NCBI GenBank assembly: GCA_964057225.1
Contig: OZ059896.1
Coordinates: 17,186,501 to 17,250,500 of the forward strand
DNA: 64,000 bases
From: Auanema rhodensis
Taxonomy: Eukaryota > Nematoda > Chromadorea > Rhabditida > Rhabditidae
Direction: 5' to 3'
Below the pieces are notes generated by a model that did no database searches, was not told the DNA's origin, and saw nothing but the letters and a program-made list of their open reading frames with translations. This document shows, piece by piece, positions 1 through 10,530 of this stretch. Made by a program: the position numbers and the translations under genes. Numbering within the stretch: position 1 is the stretch's first letter; every line of letters starts with the position of its first letter.

Positions 1-241
1 CAATCCTGTCATCTGAATTAAAATGTTAACTGTATATATAATTGCTGTCAAAACTGTCAACTATATTTCATATTTGGGACAATTTAAAAACTATAATTGG
101 ATCAGCTGGCTCAATCCAGACTAGTTTTGCCAAATTATTCTCGGAGGTCGGGAAAAACTTTTCGGTATTGCCAATCCTTTACACTCATCGAGGATATCAG
201 TCTGTGCTTCGGCTAGCCGATATTCAACACTCTCGTATCAA
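1..241. other. AT-rich upstream region of the first gene
   Basis: No gene supported. A 67-codon open frame at 42-245 overlaps the start of the next gene in another frame, has no signal or family motif, and looks like chance. The stretch probably holds the promoter or 5' UTR of the gene starting at 242, but I see no clear TATA box or splice acceptor that fixes the transcript start. Confidence 0.4.
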
Positions 242-1945
242 ATGAGATTGCTTGTGTTTCTTGTAGCTGCGTGTGCTCTCTATGGACGAGGCATCTGTAT
301 GCCGGCATTATCAGCATCTGGGACTGATTCCGAAGGTAGGTCTAATGAATGAGCAGCATATTTTGTCCTACATTGTGTGCAAACTATGTAATTATTGCAA
401 AATATTTGTATTTTTGAGTATGACACCTAAAACTAGGCAAAATTCGGTATGAATAGAACATCTATGTATACTAAACTAAGTCCTTTTTATTGAAATGTAT
501 TGGCCCATATCAAATGCGTGCATTCTAGAAACAGCATTGTCTGATCATAGCCATCTACTTGAAACACAAATTTCCCACGCCACAACAGCTAAAGAGAATG
601 ATGAAGCCAATACGCATGTAAAAGAGAATGGACATGTCAGTTTGTGATGAATAAATGATGAAGTTAAATAGAAATAATTTAGGAAATTATGAAAAGGAAT
701 ACAGATGATCATCGTATGTCCTTATTATCTATTAAAATTACCTAATTTGTGCCGTTATTTCATTTTTAGACGGAAGATATGAGAAGAGAAGTGGGACTGA
801 TGGCGATGATATAAAGATGGGAAAGAAGATGGAAGAACATAGTGATCATGAAAAAAGATCAATTGTAAGCGAATTGCAATGACGAATGGTGGTAGAAAGA
901 TAATAATGATCGTGACGATCTCACACAGTCGACAGTTTAAACTGCACGATTATCGTTATTATGCATTTTCAAAGATCAGTTCGATTAATTATAGGATGCT
1001 ACAAGTGCTGATCATCAGGAACACACTGCGTCAACACTACATGATACCCTGCAGGACGAGCAGAATACAGAAAGACGGAAGCGTCACAGTGATACTGTAG
1101 CTCTCCGTAGCCTTAACTTGTAAACTTGAATCAACTTTTAGCTGCATCACCATGCTACACACAGCAATCATACCGAACCTGTTGAAAAACGTCAAAGAAG
1201 AAATAGTGATCAAGTACACTCGATGTCATATTTTGATTTTGAAATCAAAAGTTTTCTTTTAAGGGATTCGATGAAAGTAATGAGAACGAATTAGAAGAAG
1301 TGCATGATGATTCAACAATAAGCGATGAAAGATATCTTTCAAAAAGAAATTCTGATGTATGTGTTATCATTCAGCTGTAACCTTAAATGATTATATAATT
1401 TAAAGAATGATATACAGATTTAAGGGCAAAAATGAAAAAAAATGAAATGAAAATGACAGAATGAATGGAGAGAGAGAAAGCGAGAGAGAGATGGAGGGGG
1501 GCCCGTGTGTGGCTTGCTGTAGAGCAGAAGAAAGGAGACTGTGTGAAACGTGACCGATAGTAGAGAAGAGAACAAGGTGATCAAGAAAAATTATTGTTGC
1601 TAGCCGTTTTCCTTTTGTGACATAATTTTTCATCTTTTCCAACCTTTTCAGAATCACAATATCGCTGTTCCCGAAGAGCCAATCATCGATGAGAATGCTT
1701 CCGAATCGTCACATCATGACTTAGTAGGTAACCAGCTATCAGTTTCCTCTGTTTGTTTAAGAGCTTAATCATTTGGTTCTTTTCTGAAGGTAACAGTTCA
1801 CTTTCTAGAAAATCTAATTTTAGAACGAACGAAGCGTGTTAATAAGTCCGGAAGCAGCCATCGACCCAGAACAATGAACAAAAATAATAAAGGAAATAGT
1901 AAAGCTGGACAATCTGATCAACTTGATGATACACAAGTATTATGA
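242..1945 (+). CDS. Secreted protein with repeated Lys-Arg sites (candidate propeptide precursor)
   Basis: I do not recognise a family. Eight exons join into one 254-residue frame: 242-335, 529-639, 770-864, 995-1096, 1142-1213, 1264-1356, 1652-1727, 1824-1945. The start is chosen because MRLLVFLVAACALYGRGIC is a good signal peptide. The rest is hydrophilic, rich in Asp, Glu, Ser, Asn and His, without cysteine. Basic pairs recur every 20-35 residues: EKRS, EKRS, RRKRHSD, EKRQRRNSD, SKRNSD, TKRV; three are followed by H/N-S-D. Exons 4-6 begin and end in phase 0, each carrying one such module. Such sites suit furin/PC-type convertases, so a neuropeptide-like or other secreted propeptide is possible. 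No Gly precedes the KR sites, so amidated peptides are not predicted. The exon 2 donor (gtttgt) and exon 4 donor (gtagct) are the weakest calls. A disordered secreted antigen is the main alternative. Confidence 0.68.
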
Positions 1946-2410
1946 ATAGTATGCAAATTGCATAATCATTATTGATTGTTTTCCTATATTATTTCTTATT
2001 TTATTAAAATGTTTCAATACTTATTCATTCAAAGAATTTTTTTTATATTATATATGGTACTGTGTTGTCTGATTCAGTTTTATGAATCTTAAAATAAATC
2101 TTATTTTTTGTTACAAAATTGTTGGAAAATTCTTTTTATTTTTCATGTTTTTCACAGAAAATCATATTTCCTTATCCCATTTTGAAAGCCATACATACAT
2201 ATGTACATATAATATGTATACTATATGAGAGGAGTTTCTAATTCATCATAACATTCAGGTTTATGTAGTCTCGAAAATCGTTCGTTGTAGCATAGCAACA
2301 GTTCAATAATAGGTTTGTTCATTACCTTCTAATCCAAAATATGATATATATCTATACATATACATATACATATATGTAAATCAGTATAGTCAAAACATCG
2401 ACTGCTGGTA
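1946..2410. other. Intergenic, with poly(A) signal
   Basis: AT-rich spacer between two + strand genes. AATAAA at 2093-2098 lies about 150 nt past the stop codon of the upstream gene and is its likely poly(A) signal. Short TACATA repeats occur near 2190-2225 and 2350-2380. Nothing else seen. Confidence 0.5.
2093..2098 (+). terminator. Poly(A) signal AATAAA
   Basis: 148 nt after the stop of the dibasic-site precursor gene. Confidence 0.5.
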
Positions 2411-2659
2411 ATGTCTTCGACTTCGACTGCTATTTCTGCTCTAACATCCACCCAAAATTCTGAAAAAGAAAAAGCTGACACACGTCCTATCTATAAAGAA
2501 AAGGCTAATAATTCTGCAAAAAAGGTAAAAATAGCCATTCATTTCATGTCTTATCGATGTTTATTTCAGAAATTCGCTGTAAAGACCACTGATAGACAGT
2601 GTCCGCCATGTAATGATCAATATGTGTGTAGAATTCCCGCGTTCGATCAGAGAAAATAA
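2411..2659 (+). CDS. Small hypothetical protein, 67 residues after splicing
   Basis: Not recognised. The frame begins at MSSTSTAIS and ends at FDQRK. A 45-nt intron (2525-2569, AAG|gtaaaa to ttatttcag) fits the local intron size; because 45 is a multiple of three, the unspliced frame is open too. The spliced protein is Ser/Thr/Lys-rich at its N-terminus, with a short cysteine patch CPPCNDQYVC near the end. There is no signal peptide or membrane segment. AATAAA at 2799-2804 could end the transcript. It sits between two secreted orphans on the same strand. It could also be the tail of a longer gene whose 5' exons I could not find. Confidence 0.42.
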   Translation: MSSTSTAISALTSTQNSEKEKADTRPIYKEKANNSAKKVKIAIHFMSYRCLFQKFAVKTTDRQCPPCNDQYVCRIPAFDQRK

Positions 2660-3347
2660 TTCTCTTTAAGAGAGAAAAAGCTTGAAAATTAAATTTATAA
2701 TGTTATATATACAAATGTATTTGTTTAAATACTTTAGTTAAAAAATATATAAAATATTATTAAGTAGTTGCTAAGTGTATTTCATCTGTTTTTCTAACAA
2801 TAAATGTTTTCTGTCCGTTTGCTGTGTTAGCTTGCAAATTTATTACCACCGGCTTTTTACTCTTTTTAATAATTTTTTTTTTTGATAAATTACATTGAAG
2901 AATTTTTTGTTGGTTTTATCAGTTAGATAGCAATATATTTTTGGCAACAGGTTTCAGCATTATTTTAAAGTTACGTGAATATTTAACGGTAAATCATTAG
3001 AAATCATGCTTTACGCTCAGAACGGTCTATCTTCTTTCATTGTCTTTTCAATAAATATCTACTTTCGACAAGCAGTTATCTATATGCTAAAAATTGGACG
3101 TCTATTTTCGCTGTCAGTTGTTAGAAATTCTTGAATGTTATGTCAGATGGGGTCACCTTTATCTCGAAAATGAAGAGAAAGTAAAAGAAAACGAAACCTC
3201 ATCTAGTTTTCTTAAATAAATTGAAATAAATGAGACCTCATTTGAAGGAGTGTACGATTGAATTTATAGATTACTATTTAAATAGATTTGTATCCATGTA
3301 TTGTCAATTATATTTATTATTTTGAACCAAATACAATATCTGCGTAT
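2660..3347. other. Intergenic spacer
   Basis: AT-rich spacer holding the poly(A) signal at 2799-2804 and the presumed promoter of the gene starting at 3348. One ACGTGAA heptamer at about 2973. No coding or RNA gene seen. Confidence 0.4.
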
Positions 3348-4398
3348 ATGTCGCTTAATCCTATAGTAATTCTACTTGTGATTATTCTCACATTTCTTTC
3401 ACCTCATGTCAAATCTATCCGGCACGACGGCTCTGTTCGCAAATCGTACTCTTCTCCAACCTGCCCTTTATGTGACGGTAATATAATATTTAAAAAAATA
3501 TTTTTACAAACTTTCTCTTTTCACAAAATTTTTAATGTACTTAGTTTTATTCATCTCTCCCCTTTTACGTATTTTTTTCCAGTTTTACTATCAAGGGATG
3601 GTCATACAACTATATATGATGATAATCTATTGGTATATCCCAATCAATATCTTTAGATACCGAAAAAGAACTGTTTTCTCTTTCAGATACCTTCACCAGT
3701 ATCTCACAATGATGTATTTGACGGTTCGACTGAAAAACCGCTGTTTCATCTTACCCACGAACAGGCTCCAACTTCAAACGACAAATCAGCACGTACCGGT
3801 ACTGGTTTTAGAATCTTCATGTTCTGAATTCATTTTCCTGTTTCCAGAAAATCACAAGATTGTGCCACATAAAGCTTCTAATAGCAAAATCTATAAAAAC
3901 AATGCGTATCTTGTGCAAATCAATTCAACGTCAGAAGTATTGGCAAATCCTCCAAACATAACGAGGAAGCTTCACGGCGTGAAGACTCATGAAATGGTCG
4001 AAAAACTTGCTTCTCTATCAACTCTTCTCGAACGGATTGTTCAAAAAGCTAAAGATCTGAATAAAAAACATACAGGAGGATTTCAAGTAGTTCAGCCAAA
4101 AGCTACACCAATAGTTGGTACTGAGGATAATGAATGGGCAGCTAGCTCTTCTGAATTCGACGACTATCCAATCAGTTTATCTGATGATTTTCTTCTCTCT
4201 AAACCGGAAATCGGAGAAAATGCTAAAGCTAAGGTCACAGGAAGAGATCGGATTGACAAACTGAATATACTACGAGATCGTTTCACGTTTGATAGAATTC
4301 ATCGTATATCCACTGCAAAGCGTGTCAGTCATCCAGAAAAATCGAAATATAAGTTTGAGAAATTAATCAGAAACGAAACAACACCGGAAGAGCCTTAA
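3348..4398 (+). CDS. Secreted hypothetical protein, about 280 residues
   Basis: No family recognised. Four exons in consistent phase: 3348-3477, 3583-3632, 3687-3798, 3848-4398. The start is chosen at the methionine giving a clean signal peptide (MSLNPIVILLVIILTFLSPH, cleavage near VKS); an upstream in-frame ATG at 3288 would bury it. The mature part begins with two close cysteines (SPTCPLCD), then a low-complexity hydrophilic region with N-glycosylation sequons (NST, NIT, NET), a Leu-rich helical stretch (MVEKLASLSTLLERIVQKAK, about residues 152-171) that could form a short coiled coil, and a Lys/Arg-rich tail. Poly(A) signal AATAAA at 4504-4509. Likely secreted or surface protein of restricted distribution; function unknown. 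The second intron is short (54 nt). Confidence 0.72.
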
Positions 4399-6238
4399 CC
4401 ATAAAGGTTACAGATAGTAAAGCATCTTTAATTATAATTCCTCTTATGCATTCTGGCTTCAAAGTTTTGAAAAGCTATGTACATATTATATATAGAAAGT
4501 TGTAATAAAGCTGTTACTTGTTTTCAATTTATTTATTTTTATTGTTATTATCAATCTTTTGTTTGAAAATATTGAAACTGTTGAAGATCGTGTGAATATT
4601 TCATAGCTTAAAGTTTAAAGTTCATTGATTCAAAAATCAAATTACAAATTTTTAGCTTGAATCTGAAATGATAATGTTTTAAAGTTAAGAATTGTAATAG
4701 CGTATCGAAATCATGAGATTTTTCTTCAAGTAAAAAGATTAAAAATATTTTATTAATTAAAATAAGTAATGAAAATAATTAATATCTGCTCTGTTCTATG
4801 TTTTCTTCTACTTCTTTTTCAAAATTTTTCAGAGGGGCTGAAGCAAGACTCATATCTTTTGAAATGCAGAAAACAAAGATAGAAAGTCTTATTCTCGTCT
4901 ATATCAACAAAAAAATAAAGAATTGTATCCAGTTATTTATCAATTGATAGCTTATTACTGATAGTAGGAGGAATATTTTATTCAATTTTCATGATACTAC
5001 CAGATATGCGTAATAATTGGAAAACTAGTCAATTATCCTCACATTTGTCGACGTCAAAATGATGCTGATGTTCTTCTTTTGGTTATTTATTCTACCAAAA
5101 TAATTATATGTACACAATGAAAATCATAATGTAGAATCTTATATATATATTTCTTATTAGAAACTTATATTTATGTAAAATATATAATTTTATATTTATC
5201 TATATACTATGTACATTGTACATATTATATAATAGTATTTGTTGTACAAATTGTTCCTTTTTCAATAATTAAGATGAAAATGTCTATTTATTTGATTTTT
5301 TAATTTTCAAATATAAATTAAATAGTTCATCAAATACTTTTTGTAATAATTTAATATTGAACATCAACCATTTTGATTTATGATGCGTTTTGAATACATA
5401 CATACGTTCGCATAATATTCACGTGCTCCACGTGAAAAACAATTTCATGATTGGCAACATGCTAATTTAACCTGTATAGCGTTTCAAACTAGTTTTATAA
5501 TTGAATGAATTGCAATTATCTATATCATATAGTTAATATGATGTTTAAGAAAAAAAAAGAAACATTTGATGTGTATAATACATTCATTATAGACTAAAAA
5601 TGTTTTTATTATAATTATCATGCATTATATGGTATAGGTGTTGTACAAATGACTTTCACTAAAATCACATATGTTTGAACCCGAAATTAAGAATAAATAA
5701 AGACAACACAGCATGTTTTCAATATTATTCTTAAATGAATAAAATTTTTGTTGTCATATGTTGTACAAAAACAAAAATTTGTAAAATGTAAAGACATATG
5801 ATGAATTTTTTTCAAAAACTATACATATATAATTAGAAATTATGTGTAAAATATACATAAGTATAAGAAAAGAAAACATATTCAGATAAATGAAAAAAAA
5901 AAAGAAAACAATCAAAAATTATTAATATTAATTCAGCATACTAAGGAGAGTATAATGGGATAATGAGCCATGATTACCATGGCAATGAAAATAGAAGTGC
6001 GATGGGAGATTCTAGCTCATACACGTGAACGTTTTTAACAAAACAAAAGGGAAAAAAAGAAGAAAAACTAAATGAGAATGATGAAAAATTTAAAAGAAGA
6101 AGCTTTTCTATTAGGAGAATGACTAGATATGGGTGAAACAAGTTCATAGGATATTGGGAAATATAACCTGGAGTATGACATTTGAAGTATATACATATAT
6201 ATTCTTTTGGCAATATTTGATTTGACTTTGTTGCCAAT
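4399..6238. other. Convergent intergenic region
   Basis: About 1.8 kb of AT-rich DNA between two convergent genes. It holds the poly(A) signal of the upstream gene (4504-4509), several copies of the palindrome TTGTACAA (5242-5249, 5641-5648, 5761-5768) and a double E-box, CACGTG at 5420-5425 and again at 5429-5434. No gene supported. Confidence 0.5.
4504..4509 (+). terminator. Poly(A) signal AATAAA
   Basis: 105 nt after the stop of the secreted protein at 3348-4398. Confidence 0.6.
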
Positions 6239-8898
6239 TTAATGTGAATTCATTGATGAGATGGTACGAATAGAGTCAGTGGGAAAGATTTCCAGCAAAA
6301 CTTCTGCTCCGGAGTCAAAAGGAATCTTCTCAGAACCATCTAGTACCAAGAAACCTTTGTGACATCGTGATTTCAAGAAGATTTTACGAGCAAAGCCGCG
6401 AACAGCCGTCTTCTTGAATGTCTCATTGAATATGGGATCACGAACACAGTAAGCAAAATCTAAATCAGGAAAGTTAATGAGAAAATTCTAGAGAGAGAGA
6501 GACAAAACTTCCACTTCTATATCCAAATACTTACTTGGTGTTTGTGGATCAAATGGAATTTTTCCATTAATTCTCTTTGAAATTTCAACTGAAAGCTTCT
6601 GGCGATGTCCTGGAATATCTATTCCCATCGACTGCATGGCTTCCAAAATGGTATCTACAGTTTGATCTTGAACTCGATTCGTGGCCATGTACCTTAAAGT
6701 TAAAATTTGAAAATAACAGCAACAAATGTGTTGTAAGTATACCAGCTAGTGCTACCGGAACCGGTAGATACAATTAGTCCACTGCTCTTCTGGCGCATCA
6801 ACGGTTCATCATCAATAGCTAAGTCATATGATGACACCTGAAGCTTATGTGTCAACATGGATAAAATACACGTGAATCATACTCTAGCAGCTTCATCTTC
6901 AGCAACAAAAACCTCGTTGAGGGCTAGAAGACATTTGTTAGCCCCTTCATGCTTCCGATTCAGCAATGTAACACGAATTCTACTTCTGTGCGTCCACCTG
7001 AAGAATATCCAATTTTTCTCATATACGATTAAGAGATTAGATAATTAACTTACTGGAATTTTCCACTAACTAAACGCTCAATAAGGTCATGAGGTGGACG
7101 CTTACCATCTACACAAAAATGTCCCTCAGATCTGAAGAAAGACAACAAAACATTAAAAATGTCGATCAATCTTTCATTTCATCATACCCTCGAGGATCAG
7201 TATTTATTCCGATTATGGGAACTTGCTCATTTTTAATAGCAGCAGCTGCTGATAGGAAAGTACCATCACCTCCTGCTGACACTACTAGGTCAGCCCATGA
7301 AAGCCAGGAGGAAATTTCATGGCGAGATACAGATTTGGTATCAACACCCATTTGCCTGAAGGAATTAATATAATTTTGCATGTAATCACATTTGCAAGTG
7401 TTTTTATGATAAACATATTGAAAGAAACAGTTTGTTTTGTCGTTTTTCATAACTTATATTGAAAATGATTGAATGAGTTGGCTACAAACATCTGGTAGTT
7501 TCACTAACCCGCAAGAAAAAAAGATATACAAGCAGTCTAATATTTCTTTGTTAAACCATCAATACAGGCAAGAAAATGTCGAAAATGGATGGCGAAATAT
7601 AAAAAACCCATTCATAAAAAAAATTTTTTTTCACAAACTTATATACCGCCTGACACATGGTTTTTCGCGGTTCTTCATATGTTGAAGCCTGACATGAGAT
7701 GTAACAGGTTTGAAGTGCATTTTTTCAATCAAATGGAAGTTCATAACACTATTGAACCCAGATAGTGCATGTATAAGATATAAAGACGGAAGACTTACTT
7801 GAAACGATTGGATATCTCTTCAACGGCTTGCTTCTGTTCACGATCAGTTTTCAGCATCTTTTCCACATCCTCACCACGTCGTCTCAAATACTCCGACAGT
7901 TGTGTTGAGCTGAGTCTGGGCTTCTTTTCCTTCTCCCAATCCCATCGAGTTGTCTTACGTACAATGACCACAGTTCGAAACTGCTGAAAGTATACAATCG
8001 TAAATGGAATTCAAATTAAAGTTGTTTTTCAATCTCCGTCACGTGAATTATGAGAACTGAAAAGTGAGGTAAAAAGAGAAAAATAATTCAATCAGGATAG
8101 AAATGGCATATTGAAATGATGCTGATCTTTCGTTTCATGAACTTTTTCCCATAGCTATCAAGTATATATGTTGTGCCTGAGGAAAATAAAAAAAAAACTG
8201 AAGATAAAAACAATTTTAGCTATATTTATCAGATGAAAAAAAAGATTTGTATGTTATAAAAAGATTCTTCTTCGAGACTTTTCGATATTTGCGCGAACAA
8301 AAAAAAAGACGAAAAAAGAAGAAAAAAGACAGAATGATACTATAGGCTGTAAGATGCTGCAGGCTGATAATGGGCACTACTATCATCATGAACATAATAG
8401 TGTTCATTATCATAAGATACAATGTATGAACAGAAAAAATCTTTTTAAGAAGTGTAGTTTGAGATATGTGTGTGTGTGCTCAGGCTAGCACTTGATATCA
8501 AAATATTCCGAATAATCACAAAATATGCTGTTCATATGCCTATTTTTGAGATAAATTTAGTGATTGATGGAGCCTGTTGTACTTCAATTTTGTTCGTGAT
8601 GTATGTGTACGTATATCTGAGCGGAGAATATTTTTTTCTGGATATTGCTTCATTAAAATATAGAATACTATCTTTGTTTTGTGACATATATCAGCAAATC
8701 TTGCTGGAAACCGTTTTGTCATGGAAAGAGAACAATTGTGATATGATGGTGTTAAGATGAGAGGTTAAGAGACTGCAGAAAGATGGGAAAATCGTTGGTG
8801 GTGTGATAGACGAAGAACATTATGAAGAACATAATCAATACATAAGCACTATTTTCAAAGAGTAATAAAGAGAGAGAGAGAGATTGGGAGAGAGAGAG

Positions 8899-8949
<51 letters not shown>

Positions 8950-9744
8950 TTGTCCAATAGGCTGAGACTGTCATAGCAGTTAGTTGAAACCATCGTGGTC
9001 ATTGTTATACAGTTAGAGAGAGGAAAAGAAGAGAAAAAGAGAGAGAGAAACATGAATATAAAAAGAAATCATTAAAAAAAAACAAATGATATAGATGACA
9101 TTGCATATAGAGATCTCTACTATTGCTTTTGTAGTATCTATGCTGATTCAGTTTAAAGCCGAAACTGACAGTACTCAACCATGTCTATATATGGTTAACA
9201 ATCTTCACCAGAAGTGTTTCATTCTAACTTCAAAGTACCTTCATCATGTCATAACGAGTACAGGTGTTGAAGAATGTAAGTCATCAAATATTAGAGAAAC
9301 CAGCTAAAAATGGCGCTGATGACGTTGATATCATATTATCAAAACGTATAAATGGTGATAGATTGTAATTGAGCGATTAAGAAGTTCAATTTAAACTCAC
9401 TCATTCATTTAAGAAATAATAAGATGATAAATCAACTGAGGTTAACTGATAGTATAATTACTTTTTGGTCTCATTATATAGCTAAGCTAGAATACAATAT
9501 AACAGAGGGCATGAAAGAAAATAAAATTGAAGATGAAGGATAATTATGGCGAAAAAGAAAGAAGAAGTAAAGAAGTAACTAACTAATTATGTCATACATA
9601 GTGATTGGTATCTGGACTATTTGACATCATATTTGTATTGATGTATTCAAGAAATGAACTAACCTGAGGTACGCTAGCTGGTCCAGGTACATCTGTTTCG
9701 ACACTTGTGCCCGAATAGCAGACAGCGGCTACTGCTAAGGCCAT
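6239..9744 (-). CDS. nadk-2: NAD kinase, mitochondrial NADK2 type
   Basis: Phosphorylates NAD+ (or NADH) to NADP(H). Exons, N- to C-terminal: 9664-9744, 7799-7983, 7188-7355, 7054-7131, 6883-6997, 6743-6837, 6535-6692, 6239-6459; 366 residues, all phases agree. Seen: VVIVRKTTRWDWEKE at the N-terminus of the fold, the catalytic GGDGTFL motif, the substrate-loop IGINTDPRGSEGHFC, LALNEVFVAED, and the second NAD-kinase motif SSGLIVSTGSGSTSW. The RSEGH-type loop and the C-terminal order match NADK2 rather than cytosolic NADK. For the last exon I use the acceptor at 6460; the alternative at 6488 gives an immediate stop. The ATG lies three nt after a strong acceptor (tttcag), a probable trans-splice site, so the leader is short (MALAVAAVCYSGTS); mitochondrial targeting is inferred from the family. 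The first intron is long (1.7 kb) and microsatellite-rich. Confidence 0.93.
7984..9663 (-). other. Long first intron of the NAD kinase gene
   Basis: A 1.7-kb intron bounded by CCTCAG|gttagt and ctttcag|CAG. It contains an (AG)n tract and a CACGTGAA octamer at 8040-8047. Open frames here (for example 8470-8760 on +) have no family features and I leave them out. Confidence 0.6.
8870..8948. repeat. (AG)n microsatellite
   Basis: Nearly pure AG dinucleotide tract of about 80 nt, interrupted by two ATTG blocks, inside the NAD kinase first intron. Confidence 0.95.
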
Positions 9745-10399
9745 GAGCTGAAAGTAATTTATGAAGAAAAATAATTATTTTGTTCCTTGTGTTGAGAAAA
9801 CTATAACATCAAGCAATATTTTGTTCGAAAAGTTAATAATTATGAAAACGAAATGAATAAACACAAGAAGGAAAAATAAAACAAAAAAAGCTTCTGCATC
9901 ACTGATAGCAACTGATTACACTGAGGGGGAGAATGACTATTTGAAAGAAAATGGGAGGAGTAAAGCAAAGAGCGCTGAGAACTTTTGAGAGGTAGAATTT
10001 TGATGCTGAACATAGTTTTTACTAGCAAATTGTGAAGACATATAGAGTAAATGAGAATATGAACCTGTGTCGAGTTAATTATCTGATATGTCACAATGAG
10101 AGAAGGTAGACAAACTTGCAAATTCAATATTTTGGAAAGAAATTACAAACTGAACACGAGACAACATAAATTGCTTCGGAAAAAATTTTTGAAAGAATTC
10201 GATGTTCACATTCCAAAGTCCTCTCGTATGCGACACAGCTTGCAAGCCACCCGTGTACCCAGCGTCTTCGCTACACTAGACAAGCCAATTTGATATGAAA
10301 TATGACATAACAGGATAGAACTACTTTCAAGATGCTAAAAAAGAAAGAGAAAAAGTCTTAGAGGGGCAATGAAAAAGGAAGAGAAGGCCAGTCCGAAAA

Positions 10400-10530
10400 G
10401 GGGGGGGGGGAGAGTTGTATGTATGATTGTAGTGACGAGCGTTTGAGTGGTGATGGTGATGGTAGGGCGCTGGGGTGGGTGGTGGCTGTGGTACGAAGAG
10501 TGGTGATGGTGGTAGGGGTTGGGAAAGGCG
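10400..10530 (+). repeat. G-rich block with poly(G) run
   Basis: Begins with a run of 11 G (10400-10410), followed by repeated GGTGAT/GGTGG units and further G-runs (GGGG at 10472-10475, GGGG at 10514-10517, GGG at 10521-10523). Very unlike the AT-rich surroundings. G-quadruplex formation on the + strand is possible. It lies 650-790 nt upstream of the NAD kinase start. Confidence 0.7.

Noticed and set aside
42-245. Open frame of 67 codons at the left edge, +
   Set aside because: Overlaps the start of the supported gene at 242 in another frame, with no domain, no signal peptide and no splice support.
6460-6487. Alternative acceptor at 6488 for the last NAD kinase exon
   Set aside because: Joining there produces a stop codon after a few residues; the acceptor at 6460 keeps the conserved C-terminus.
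10186-10293. GC-richer patch open on both strands as an upstream NAD kinase exon
   Set aside because: No donor joins it in frame to the exon at 9744; at most a 5' UTR exon.
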